Origin: Chloroflexota bacterium
GTDB lineage: Bacteria > Chloroflexota > Limnocylindria > QHBO01
Reading direction: 5' to 3'
Assembly (NCBI GenBank): GCA_040902225.1
Contig: JBBDXT010000007.1
Location: 513,112-577,111 of the forward strand
DNA length: 64,000 bases
Shown here: piece after piece, positions 15,279 through 24,034 of the stretch
How positions within the stretch are numbered: position 1 is the first letter of the stretch
Layout: each line of letters begins with the position of its first letter
Made by a program: the position numbers and the translations under genes
Notes under the pieces: model-generated
The model's database searches: none
Told to the model about the DNA's origin: nothing
What the model saw: only the letters and a program-made list of their open reading frames with translations

Positions 15279-15473
15279 CCGACTGCGGCCGCATAGAGGC
15301 ACGGATTGCACTCTAGGCAGGCCTTGAAGGCGTGTGTATAGTCGGCCGCGCAACGTCCGGTCCACTGCTCAACCCGAGTCCGACCGATCCAGCGCGACGC
15401 CGCCGATCAGCCCAGGCCCGAGGAACAGCACCGTACATATCGGCCCGGGCGTGACGATGGAGGGCAGGGGTAG

Positions 15474-15782
15474 GTGTACGCCGACAAGACGATCAGCTGC
15501 CGCGACTGCGGGATGGACTTTGTCTTCTCCGCCGGCGAGCAGCAGTTCTACGCCGAGAAGGGCCTCGTCAACGAGCCTCAGCGCTGTCCGAGTTGCCGCG
15601 CAACCGCGAAGCAGAATCGGGCCCTGGGGATCAGCTCGGGTGGCGGTACGGGCCAGCGCGAAATGCACGCCGCGGTGTGCGCCGAGTGCGGTGGACAGGC
15701 GCTCGTGCCATTCCTGCCGCGCAATGACCGCCCGGTCTACTGCAGCAGCTGCTTCGACAAGGTGCGTGCCACCCGGACCTGA
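15474..15782 (+). CDS. Zinc-ribbon protein with two CxxC-pair domains
   Basis: A 102-residue soluble protein built from two predicted zinc-binding modules. The first uses CRDC at residues 9-12 and CPSC, with an FSAGEQQFYAEKG segment typical of the probable zinc-ribbon (zf-trcl) family; the second uses CAEC and CSSC. All eight cysteines are present. Small proteins of this type are common in Chloroflexota and of unknown role, possibly nucleic-acid binding. The start is GTG 15474 behind a purine-rich AGGGGTAG stretch. It sits alone between a divergent membrane gene and purA. Confidence 0.75.
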   Translation: MYADKTISCRDCGMDFVFSAGEQQFYAEKGLVNEPQRCPSCRATAKQNRALGISSGGGTGQREMHAAVCAECGGQALVPFLPRNDRPVYCSSCFDKVRATRT

Positions 15783-15909
15783 CCCGTCCGACATTCGTCA
15801 GGCACGCGCACCGGAACGCCGCCGCCCGAGGGCGTCGTTCGCGCATCCCCACCCGCCGGCCGGCGCTACGATGCGTCGTCTCCCAAGCATTTGAGGTCTG
15901 TGCCTGCCC

Positions 15910-17232
15910 ATGGCCGTAATAGCCGTCGTCGGCGCCCAGTGGGGCGACGAGGGGAAGGGCCGCGTGGTCGACTACCTCGCCACCGATGCCGACCTGGTGA
16001 TCCGCTACGGCGGCGGCAACAACGCCGGTCACACGGTGGTGAACCCGCACGGCCACTTCAAACTGCACCTGATCCCTTCCGGCATCTTCTACCCGGCGAC
16101 CCGCAACCTGCTGGGCGGGGGCGTGGTGATCAATCCCCCGGCGCTGGTCCGCGAGCTCGACGGCCTTGCCGCGGCGGGCTTCGACGGCGCCAATCTCTTC
16201 ATCAGCGAGCGAGCCCACCTGGTGATGCCCTACCACGTGCTGCTCGACCAGCTCGAGGAGCGTGAGCGCGGCACGGCGAAGCTGGGGACGACCAGCCGAG
16301 GCATCGGTCCGGCCTACGTCGACAAGGTGGCCCGCCGCGGCATCCGGGTGGTCGACCTGATGGAGCCCGATGATTTCCGGGCGCAGCTTCACTCCGCGCT
16401 GAAGCGAATACGACGCATCGTCACCGGTTACTTCGGGGCGGGTGGTGATGGCGACGAGCTGCTCCCCGCCATCGACGAGGCGACCGATGAAGATCGCATC
16501 GCCACCGAATACCTGGCCGCGGCGGAACGGCTGCGACCGCATGTCGTGGACGGCCAGGAGCTGGTCGACGGCGCGCTGGTGGATGGGCAGCGCATCCTGC
16601 TCGAGGGCCAGCTCGGCACCATGCGTGACATCGACTGGGGGACCTATCCCTACGTCACCTCCTCGTCCCCGATCCCCGGTGGCGCGTCGATCGGGGCGGG
16701 CCTGCCCGCAGTGGCGATTGACAAGGTGATCGGCGTCGCCAAGGCCTACACCACGGCCGTGGGCGCGGGACCGCTGCCGACCGAGATGCTCGATGCGGAG
16801 GGGGAGGGACTGCGCGAGCGCGGCGTCGAGTACGGCACCTCGACGGGGCGTCCGCGGCGGTGTGGCTGGTACGACGCCGTGACGGTGCGGTTCAGCGTGC
16901 GGCTGGCCGGCTACTCGAGCATCGCCCTGACCAAGCTGGACGTGCTCGACGGATCCGACCGGATCAGGGTCTGCGTCGCCTATCGCGATCCGGAGACGGG
17001 AGCGGAATGGAAGACGGTGCCCGCCTCGACATCGGTCTACCAGCGGTTGGAGCCCGTGTACGAGGACCTTGCCGGATGGGAGGCCGATACGACCGGCTGC
17101 CGCGAGTTCGGTGAGCTGCCACCGGCGGCACGCGCCTACGTCGAGCGGCTCGAGGGGCTGGCTGGCGTGCCGATCGGGCTCGTCTCCGTCGGCCCCGAGC
17201 GGGACCAGATGATCGTCCGCGGAGCCGGGTAG
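15910..17232 (+). CDS. purA: Adenylosuccinate synthetase
   Basis: Joins IMP and aspartate with GTP to form adenylosuccinate, the first step from IMP to AMP. The 440-residue protein has the P-loop-like QWGDEGKGRVVDYLA at the N-terminus (Asp as general acid), NNAGHTVV with the catalytic His, the IMP loop GTTSRGIGPAY, and the C-terminal nucleotide loop GRPRRCGWYDAV. Length is normal. A TACGAT hexamer lies at 15867-15872. A small lipoprotein gene and then guaB3-guaA follow, so AMP and GMP branches lie side by side. Confidence 0.97.
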   Translation: MAVIAVVGAQWGDEGKGRVVDYLATDADLVIRYGGGNNAGHTVVNPHGHFKLHLIPSGIFYPATRNLLGGGVVINPPALVRELDGLAAAGFDGANLFISERAHLVMPYHVLLDQLEERERGTAKLGTTSRGIGPAYVDKVARRGIRVVDLMEPDDFRAQLHSALKRIRRIVTGYFGAGGDGDELLPAIDEATDEDRIATEYLAAAERLRPHVVDGQELVDGALVDGQRILLEGQLGTMRDIDWGTYPYVTSSSPIPGGASIGAGLPAVAIDKVIGVAKAYTTAVGAGPLPTEMLDAEGEGLRERGVEYGTSTGRPRRCGWYDAVTVRFSVRLAGYSSIALTKLDVLDGSDRIRVCVAYRDPETGAEWKTVPASTSVYQRLEPVYEDLAGWEADTTGCREFGELPPAARAYVERLEGLAGVPIGLVSVGPERDQMIVRGAG

Positions 17233-17239
17233 GGAGCAG

Positions 17240-17800
17240 ATGACCGCGGCCCTCGGTCGGCTGGCTGCGGGCTGCGCCGGCGTCGCAATGCTGACGGCCT
17301 GCGCGGCGGCCCTCGAACACCCTGCCCCGCAGGGGCCTTCGTTTGAGAATGATGACTTCCGATTCGTCGCGCCGACCGGTTGGAACATCCAGCCCTCGAC
17401 AGCCGGGCCATCCGCTGAAGGCGGCATCGTGCTGTATGTGGCGAATCAAGCGTTGCGCGACGACTGCTCAGGAGCGGCGTCCGCGATCACCTGCCAATTG
17501 CCGATTGACGGCGAACTGCATCGCGGGGGGATCCTCGTCACGTGGGTCCGCCACGCGTGCGTGGCAAAGGGCTGCGACCTGCCTCCGGCACAGCTCATCG
17601 CCATCGGGAATCGACAGGGCGTCAGGGTGCCCGCAACGCAGGGATGTGAGGGCACGGGTAACACCGATGGATCGGTCTACTACGTCACGGTCACTCCCCA
17701 GCGGGTGGACGGCCTATTCGTCTGCGAGCGCGACCCGAGCGACGCGACGCGCTCCGCCCTCCTCGGCTTCATCGACGCGATCCAGTGGCGGATCCCCTGA
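17240..17800 (+). CDS. Uncharacterised lipoprotein
   Basis: A 186-residue predicted lipoprotein: a hydrophobic N-terminus ends in lipobox LTAC with Cys21. The mature part (FRFVAPTGWNIQPS at its start, IDAIQWRIP at its end) contains six further cysteines, which suggests disulphides in an extracytoplasmic domain. The opening resembles small PsbP/DUF1795-like lipoproteins with a P-x-G-W motif, but no firm family can be given. It starts 7 nt after purA, with GGGAG only 3 nt before the ATG, and is probably co-transcribed without a clear link to purine synthesis. Confidence 0.65.
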   Translation: MTAALGRLAAGCAGVAMLTACAAALEHPAPQGPSFENDDFRFVAPTGWNIQPSTAGPSAEGGIVLYVANQALRDDCSGAASAITCQLPIDGELHRGGILVTWVRHACVAKGCDLPPAQLIAIGNRQGVRVPATQGCEGTGNTDGSVYYVTVTPQRVDGLFVCERDPSDATRSALLGFIDAIQWRIP

Positions 17801-17811
17801 GGTCTCGGCCC

Positions 17812-17817
17812 TATACT
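17812..17817 (+). promoter_or_regulatory. -10-like hexamer TATACT upstream of guaB3
   Basis: TATACT lies 26 nt before the TTG start of guaB3, leaving a short leader that holds the Shine-Dalgarno GGAGG at 17833-17837. No clear -35. Confidence 0.4.
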
Positions 17818-17843
17818 CGCCCGACACCCCGCGGAGGCCGTCG

Positions 17844-19010
17844 TTGATCGACCCGGCAATCATCTCCCCCGACGCGACCTCCACCCGGCTGCGACGCGCA
17901 TACGGATTCGACGAGGTGGCGCTGGTGCCGGGTGCCATCACGGTCGACCCCGCCGAGGTCGACCTCACCACCGAGATCGGGGGACATCGGCTCCAGATCC
18001 CGTTCATCGCCTCGGCCATGGACGCCGTCGCTGATGCCGATTTCGCCGCCCGCATGAGCCTTCACGGTGGCCTCGCCTTCATCAACCTGGAGGGCCTCTA
18101 CACCCGATACGCGGACGCCGGCCCGATCATCGAGCGGGTCGCCGCGGCGGACTCGAACCAGCAGGCGGCCGAGCTTCTTGCGGGGGCATACGCCGCCCCC
18201 GTGCGCGACGACCTGATCACGGCGCTCATCACTCGTGTCCGGGCCCAGGGCGGCGGCGCGGCAGTGGCCACCACCCCCGGCTCGGCCTGGCACCACGCCG
18301 AGGTCGCCGCCGAGGCGGGCGCGGAGCTCTTCCTCGTCCAGTCGCAGGTCTCGAGCGCCCAGCACATCTCGGCCGGCGGCCGGGTGTTGTCGCTCTCCGA
18401 CCTGACCGGAGCGCTCAAGATCCCGGTCCTGGTCGGCAACACGGTGAGTGGCGAGGCCGCCTATCAGTTGATGCACCAGGGAGCGGCCGCGATCCTGGTC
18501 GGCGTCGGGCCGGGAGCCGCCTGCACGACTCGCGAGGTGCTCGGCATCGGTGTGCCGCAGGTCAGCGCCACCCTTGAGGTTGCGGCGGCGCGCGATCGAT
18601 ACCAGCAGGAGACGGGCCGCTACGTCCCGGTGGTCACCGACGGTGGCATGAAGACCGGCGGCGATATCGCCAAGGCGATTGCGAGCGGAGCCGATGCGGT
18701 GATGCTCGGCTCACCCTTTGCGGCGGCGCTCGAGGCGCCCGGCCTCGGCTTCAACTGGGGCATGGCGGCGCCGTCGCCGACGCTGCCGCGCGGGACCCGG
18801 ATCAAGATCGGCGAGCGGCTGCCGCTGGAGCAGATCCTGTTCGGACCGGCGCACACCACGCACGGCACGCAGAACCTGGTCGGGGCGCTTCGCCAGTCGA
18901 TGGCAGCACTGGGCGCGCGCACGATCCACGAGATGCACAGCGTCGAGATGGTCATCGCCCCGTCAATCGCCACGGAGGGCAAGTCATGGCAGCTCGCCGC
19001 CAAGGAGTGA
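17844..19010 (+). CDS. guaB3: GuaB3-family IMP dehydrogenase (no CBS domains)
   Basis: Predicted to oxidise IMP to XMP, the first GMP-specific step. The 388-residue TIM-barrel protein has the catalytic loop GPGAACTTR with Cys227, the VTDGGMKTGGDIAKAIASGA phosphate site, and a flap with GMAAPSPTLPRGT. The tandem CBS domains of ordinary GuaB are absent, which is the GuaB3 form known from Actinobacteria, Cyanobacteria and Chloroflexota. Start TTG 17844 is fixed by GGAGG 6 nt upstream; the open frame extends far upstream without protein-like sequence. guaA follows after 15 nt, supporting the IMP dehydrogenase role. Confidence 0.9.
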   Translation: MIDPAIISPDATSTRLRRAYGFDEVALVPGAITVDPAEVDLTTEIGGHRLQIPFIASAMDAVADADFAARMSLHGGLAFINLEGLYTRYADAGPIIERVAAADSNQQAAELLAGAYAAPVRDDLITALITRVRAQGGGAAVATTPGSAWHHAEVAAEAGAELFLVQSQVSSAQHISAGGRVLSLSDLTGALKIPVLVGNTVSGEAAYQLMHQGAAAILVGVGPGAACTTREVLGIGVPQVSATLEVAAARDRYQQETGRYVPVVTDGGMKTGGDIAKAIASGADAVMLGSPFAAALEAPGLGFNWGMAAPSPTLPRGTRIKIGERLPLEQILFGPAHTTHGTQNLVGALRQSMAALGARTIHEMHSVEMVIAPSIATEGKSWQLAAKE

Positions 19011-19025
19011 GCTAGGGAGGGGTCA

Positions 19026-20729
19026 TTGCCGGACGAGCCATCAACACCGCCGACCCGGGGGCGGACCGTCCACGGCGAGGCGGCGAACGCGGGCCACCGG
19101 GTCCTCGCCCCTGACGACGCCGAGGTCGAGGCGTACCTCGAGCAGGCGCTCCACGCGCCGCCTCCGGAGCGCGCCGAAGAGGTTCCGTCCGAGCCGGACA
19201 CCGTCGTCATCCTCGACTTCGGGAGCCAGTTCGCCCAGCTGATCGCCCGCCGCGTGCGGGAGCTTCACGTCTACAGTGAGCTGCTCCCGCATGACACGGC
19301 GTGGGCGGAGATCGAGCGCCGCAGTCCGAAGGCCATCATCCTCTCCGGCGGTCCCTCATCGGTCTATGACGAGGGTGCACCGCAACCGGATCCGGCATTG
19401 TGGGGAGGCGGGATACCGGTCCTCGGCATCTGTTACGGGCTGCAGCTGATGGCCCAGCAGCTCGGCGGCGAGGTGGCGCCCAGCACCAAGCGTGAGTACG
19501 GGCCGGCATCGGTCCAGATCACGACCGAGGACGGGCTGTTCCGCGGCCTCGACCGGCAACAGCCGGTCTGGATGAGCCACGGAGACCAGATCGTCCGCCC
19601 GCCGACCGGCTTCGTGACCACCGCCCAGACGGAGACGAGCGCCTTCGCGGGCCTGGCCGATCCGACCCGCAACCTGTACGGGATCCAATTCCACCCCGAG
19701 GTGGTGCACACCCCGGCGGGGCGAGAGATCCTGCGCAACTTCGTGATCGAGATCGCCGGCGCGCGGCCGACGTGGACGCCGGCGAGCTTCGTCGAGACGA
19801 CCGTCGCCGGGATCCGCGAACGGGTGGGTGACGGCAAAGTGATCTGCGCGCTCTCCGGCGGCGTCGACTCCGCGGTGGCGGCCACCCTGGTGCAGCAGGC
19901 GATCGGCGACCAGCTGACCTGCATCTACGTCGACCACGGCCTGATGCGCAAGCGAGAGTCGGAGCTGCTGCGAGCGACCTTCGCCGAGAACCTTGGCATG
20001 AAGCTGGTGATGGTCGACGCGCGGGAGCGGTTCCTGCGGCGCCTGGCCGGCGTGGAGGATCCGGAGGAGAAGCGGCGCATCATCGGCGACGAGTTCATCC
20101 GGGTCTTCGAGGAGGAGGCGGCCAGACTCGGGCAGATCGACTTCCTGACCCAGGGCACCCTCTACCCCGATGTCATCGAGTCGAAGACCGCCGAGACGAA
20201 GACGGCAGCCAAGATCAAGACGCATCACAACGTCGGCGGCCTGCCGGCCGACCTGCGCTTCAGCCTGATCGAGCCGCTGCGCTACCTCTTCAAGGACGAG
20301 GTGCGGAATGTGGGGGTGGAGCTCGGCCTGCCCGAGGCGATGGTCCTGCGGCAGCCGTTCCCGGGCCCTGGCCTCGCCATCCGGATCATCGGCGAGGTGA
20401 CCGCCGATCGGCTTGAGACGCTGCGCGAGGCGGACTGGATCGTGATCGACGAGATCAAGGCCGCCGGGCTGTATCGGTCCCTGTGGCAGTCCTTCGCGAT
20501 CCTGACCCCGGTGCGATCGGTCGGCGTGATGGGTGACGGACGAACCTACGCAAACGTGGTCGCCATCCGCGCCGTGACCAGCGACGACGGCATGACCGCC
20601 GATTGGGCACGCCTCCCCTACGACCTGCTGGCGAGGATCAGCTCGCGGATCGTGAACGAGGTGGCCGGCGTCAACCGAGTCGTCTACGACATCAGCAGCA
20701 AGCCGCCGGCCACCATCGAATGGGAGTGA
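19026..20729 (+). CDS. guaA: GMP synthase (glutamine-hydrolysing) with N-terminal extension
   Basis: Converts XMP to GMP with glutamine and ATP. The 567-residue chain has a class I glutaminase domain ([17 protein letters not shown], nucleophile C136 in GICYGLQ, IQFHPEV), an ATP-pyrophosphatase domain (SGGVDS) and a dimerisation domain ending KPPATIEWE. About 57 extra residues, acidic and probably disordered, precede the usual start. TTG 19026 is supported by GGGAGG 5 nt upstream. A shorter start inside the extension cannot be ruled out, but no other start has a comparable Shine-Dalgarno. It is operonic with guaB3. Confidence 0.96.
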   Translation: MPDEPSTPPTRGRTVHGEAANAGHRVLAPDDAEVEAYLEQALHAPPPERAEEVPSEPDTVVILDFGSQFAQLIARRVRELHVYSELLPHDTAWAEIERRSPKAIILSGGPSSVYDEGAPQPDPALWGGGIPVLGICYGLQLMAQQLGGEVAPSTKREYGPASVQITTEDGLFRGLDRQQPVWMSHGDQIVRPPTGFVTTAQTETSAFAGLADPTRNLYGIQFHPEVVHTPAGREILRNFVIEIAGARPTWTPASFVETTVAGIRERVGDGKVICALSGGVDSAVAATLVQQAIGDQLTCIYVDHGLMRKRESELLRATFAENLGMKLVMVDARERFLRRLAGVEDPEEKRRIIGDEFIRVFEEEAARLGQIDFLTQGTLYPDVIESKTAETKTAAKIKTHHNVGGLPADLRFSLIEPLRYLFKDEVRNVGVELGLPEAMVLRQPFPGPGLAIRIIGEVTADRLETLREADWIVIDEIKAAGLYRSLWQSFAILTPVRSVGVMGDGRTYANVVAIRAVTSDDGMTADWARLPYDLLARISSRIVNEVAGVNRVVYDISSKPPATIEWE

Positions 20730-20736
20730 GTCCGGG

Positions 20737-21000
20737 CTAATCGTCCGGGCCGTTGGCGCAGTTCGCGCCGCCCTGGTCCTCGGTTGGGCCCTGGCCGGGC
20801 ACGCCGACCGGCGGCAGCGGGATCGTCTGCGCCGTGTTGTGCGACAGGCCGAACCTCACTTTGCCGTTCGTGTCGGATGGTTCTCCCGCGACGTCGGCGG
20901 AGCAGAGGGTGGACGGCAGGCCACCGTGATGGAAGCCCAGGACTGTGCCGGGGAGGGCGAGGGATCCGAGCAGCAGGGCGAGGATGAGAAGACGCTTCAT
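20737..21000 (-). CDS. Small secreted protein, unknown
   Basis: An 87-residue protein with a classical signal peptide (MKRLLILALLLGSLALPGTV, cleavage probably just after) and a short polar mature part with two cysteines and a Pro/Gly-rich C-terminal half. No family is recognised. ATG 21000 has GGAG 7 nt upstream. It converges on guaA, 7 nt away, and diverges from the UPF0182 gene 71 nt away, so both may share a control region. Confidence 0.6.
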   Translation of the reverse strand: MKRLLILALLLGSLALPGTVLGFHHGGLPSTLCSADVAGEPSDTNGKVRFGLSHNTAQTIPLPPVGVPGQGPTEDQGGANCANGPDD

Positions 21001-21056
21001 GGGGTCACTCCAGGTGGGGTCTTGTGCTCGCAAATACGGTCTCGGTTACACCCGGC

Positions 21057-21062
21057 TACGAT
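21057..21062 (+). promoter_or_regulatory. -10-like hexamer TACGAT, leaderless promoter candidate
   Basis: TACGAT ends 9 nt before the ATG of the UPF0182 gene. A GGAG is present but only 3 nt from the ATG, too close for normal use. Confidence 0.35.
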
Positions 21063-21071
21063 GCGGAGCAC

Positions 21072-24029
21072 ATGTCCAGCTGGTTCGACAAGCTTCTGGA
21101 GGAACTGCAGCGCCGCCAGGCTGAGGAGGATGCCCGCCGCGAGGGCCGGCCGATTCCCCCATCCGGGCCGCGACGCACCGGCGGCAACGGCGGTGACCAG
21201 GGCAACGGGCACGACCGGTCCGCCGGTGACGATGAGCCCGCTCCGTTCCGGCCCGGCCGACCGCGCGTCCTTCGACCGCGCGGAGACGGGCGAGGGCCGC
21301 GCTGGGGACTGTGGATCGGCGTCGCGGTGGTCGCCTTCGTAGTGTTCGGCTTCCTGGGCGGCATCGTGAACCTGATCACCGACCTGATGTGGTACGACGC
21401 CCTGGGTCGGACCAGCGTGCTGACCACCCGTCTGTGGTCGCAGGTCGGCCTCTTCGTGGTCGGCTTCCTGGCGTTCGCGCTGCCGGCCATTGCCAGCATC
21501 CTGCTCGCCCGCCGGATTGCGCCGCAGGTGCCGGTCCGCCGCATCGGACAGTTCGAGATCCCGGACGTGTCGCGCGCGGTCACGCTGGGGCTGATCGGGC
21601 TGGCGCTGCTGCTGGCGCTCCTGTCGGGGACCGCCTGGAGCGGCAGCTGGGAGACGGTCCTGCTCTTTGCCAACGGCGGCGACTTTGGAAGCGTGGACCC
21701 GAACTTCGGGCGCGACATCGGCTTCTACATCTTCGACCTGCCGTTCTGGCGCTTCCTGCAGGGCTGGGGCATCGCCAGCCTGATCGGCATCCTGCTGCTC
21801 AGCCTGGGAGCCTACGCGGCTGGTGCCATGCGCTGGCAGTTCCGGCTCACCACTTCGGTGCGGGCGCACCTCTCGGTCCTCGGCGCGCTGCTACTGATCC
21901 TGATCGCGGCCGGCTACCAGCTCGACATCCCTGAGCTCTCCTACTCGCCGAGCGGGTACGACGCGATCCAGGCCGCCACCTACACCGACATGAACGCCCA
22001 GCTGCCGGCCTACGTGATCCTGACCTTCGTGGCGCTGGCGTCCGCGACGCTCCTGCTCCTGAACATCTGGTTCCGCACCCTGTGGGCGCTGGTCCTCGCC
22101 GGCGGCGCCTGGTTCGGGCTCTCGATCCTGGTCGGCGCGCTCTTCCCCGCCTACGTGCAGAACTTCCAGGTCAACCCGAATGAGCTGGACGTCGAGCGAC
22201 CGTACATCGCCAAGCACCTGGCCTCGACGCGCGCTGCCTTCGACCTGGACACGATCGAGCAGCGCAGCTTCACCGGTGAGCAGGCGCTCACCGAAGCCGT
22301 CTTCCAGCAGGACGCGGCCACCATCGACAACCTGCGCCTGTGGGACTACCGGCCGCTGCTGACGACCTTCGGCCAGGACCAGATCCTGCGTCGCTACTAC
22401 GACTTCCTCGATGTCGACATCGACCGCTACACGATCGACGGGGATCAGCGCCAGATCATGCTGAGCGCGCGAGAGCTGGACATCGAAAAGCTGGCGACTG
22501 ACGCCCGGACGTGGACCAACGAACGGCTGGTCTACACGCACGGCTACGGGATCACCGCGGTGCCGGTCGACGGGGTCACCAGCCAGGGCCAGCCCGACTA
22601 CCTGGTCAGCGGCATCAACCGCGAGGCGCGTCTGCCGGTGGAGCAACCGCGCATCTATTTCGGCGAGGCGACCGACACCTACGTCATCACCGGGACCGAC
22701 ACCGAGGAGTTCGACTACCCGCTCGGCGAGTCATCCGACCAGGGAGCCACCACCGTATGGAACGGAACGACCGGCGTGGCGATCGACAACCTGATCAGCC
22801 GCGCACTGTTCGCGATGCGCTTCGGCGACCTGAACATGCTGATCAGCACCCAGCTGACGGCCGAGTCGCAGATCCTCTTCCGGCGGGCCATCGACGAGCG
22901 CGTGCCGGAGCTCGCCCCCTTCCTCGCCTACGACCACGACCCATACATCGTCAGCGCGGCGGATCGGCTCCTGTGGGTCTGGGATGCCTACACCCTGACC
23001 GACCGCTACCCCAATGCCCAGCCACTGGGTGCGGACGGCCCGTTCCCGGGGGCCAACTACATCCGCAACAGCGTCAAGGTGGTGATGGACGCCTATGACG
23101 GCAGCGTCCGCTTCTTCATCACCGACCCTGATGAGCCGATCATCGCCGCCTGGGCCAAGATCTTTCCGGGCTTGTTCGAGCCCCAGTCGGCGATGCCGGA
23201 GGAGCTCGAGGCACACCTGCGCTATCCCGAGCAGCTGTTCATCGCCCAGAACCAGATCTATCGCCTGTACCACCTGCCGGCGACCGATAACGGCGCCTCA
23301 GTCTTCTACAACCAGGACGACCGCTGGGCAATCCCCGAGGACGTGGTGGCCAAGGGGGTGCCGATGGAGCCCTATTACGTGATCATGCGCATCCCGGGCG
23401 AGGACGAGGCCGAGTTCGTCCTCATCCAGCCGCTGGTCCCCGAGGAGCGTCCGAACATGATCGCCTGGACGGCGGCGCGCATGGACCCCGGCGTCTACGG
23501 CGAGCGCATCGCGTTCCACTTCCCGAACGACACATCGACCGATGGCCCGGCGCTGGTCGAGGCGCGGATCGACCAGGACGACGCGATCGCAGCGCAGTTC
23601 GGCATATGGCAGCGGTCCGACTCGTCCGTGATCCGCGGCAACCTGCTGGTGCTGCCCATCGGCGAGGACGGCCTGGTGTACGTGGAGCCGATCTTCCTCC
23701 AGGCCGAGGGGGCGCCCTTCCCGGAGTTCGTGCGGCTGATCATGGTCAGCAACGACCGGGTCGCCTTTGCCGAGGACCTCCAGGGCGCGATTGAGCAGGT
23801 CCTGGGCGAGGCGCTCCCGCCGCCGCCCGACGGCAATGGCGGCCTGCCGGAAGACGTTGCCGGATTGGTCGCAGAGGCGAGCCGGTTGTATGGGGAGGCA
23901 CAGGACGCACTGGCCGCCGGTGACCTGGGCACCTACCAGGCGAGGCTCAACGAACTCGAGCCGATTCTTCAGCGACTCGCCGAATTGACCGGTGCCTCCG
24001 TGGAGCCTTCGCCCAGCCCGTCTCCCTAA
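21072..24029 (+). CDS. UPF0182 family membrane protein
   Basis: Large membrane protein of 985 residues matching UPF0182 (COG1615), widespread in Actinobacteria and Chloroflexota, function unknown. A charged, disordered N-terminus of about 75 residues precedes roughly seven hydrophobic helices (to about residue 370), then a large extracytoplasmic domain with family segments such as NPNELDVERPYIAKHLAST, LYHLPATDNGASVFYN and IAWTAARMDPGVYG. The tail is Pro/Ser-rich (PSPSPSP). ATG 21072 is chosen by its protein-like N-terminus. purD starts 5 nt downstream, so this gene heads the purD transcript. Confidence 0.92.
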   Translation: MSSWFDKLLEELQRRQAEEDARREGRPIPPSGPRRTGGNGGDQGNGHDRSAGDDEPAPFRPGRPRVLRPRGDGRGPRWGLWIGVAVVAFVVFGFLGGIVNLITDLMWYDALGRTSVLTTRLWSQVGLFVVGFLAFALPAIASILLARRIAPQVPVRRIGQFEIPDVSRAVTLGLIGLALLLALLSGTAWSGSWETVLLFANGGDFGSVDPNFGRDIGFYIFDLPFWRFLQGWGIASLIGILLLSLGAYAAGAMRWQFRLTTSVRAHLSVLGALLLILIAAGYQLDIPELSYSPSGYDAIQAATYTDMNAQLPAYVILTFVALASATLLLLNIWFRTLWALVLAGGAWFGLSILVGALFPAYVQNFQVNPNELDVERPYIAKHLASTRAAFDLDTIEQRSFTGEQALTEAVFQQDAATIDNLRLWDYRPLLTTFGQDQILRRYYDFLDVDIDRYTIDGDQRQIMLSARELDIEKLATDARTWTNERLVYTHGYGITAVPVDGVTSQGQPDYLVSGINREARLPVEQPRIYFGEATDTYVITGTDTEEFDYPLGESSDQGATTVWNGTTGVAIDNLISRALFAMRFGDLNMLISTQLTAESQILFRRAIDERVPELAPFLAYDHDPYIVSAADRLLWVWDAYTLTDRYPNAQPLGADGPFPGANYIRNSVKVVMDAYDGSVRFFITDPDEPIIAAWAKIFPGLFEPQSAMPEELEAHLRYPEQLFIAQNQIYRLYHLPATDNGASVFYNQDDRWAIPEDVVAKGVPMEPYYVIMRIPGEDEAEFVLIQPLVPEERPNMIAWTAARMDPGVYGERIAFHFPNDTSTDGPALVEARIDQDDAIAAQFGIWQRSDSSVIRGNLLVLPIGEDGLVYVEPIFLQAEGAPFPEFVRLIMVSNDRVAFAEDLQGAIEQVLGEALPPPPDGNGGLPEDVAGLVAEASRLYGEAQDALAAGDLGTYQARLNELEPILQRLAELTGASVEPSPSPSP

Positions 24030-24034
24030 GCGGC

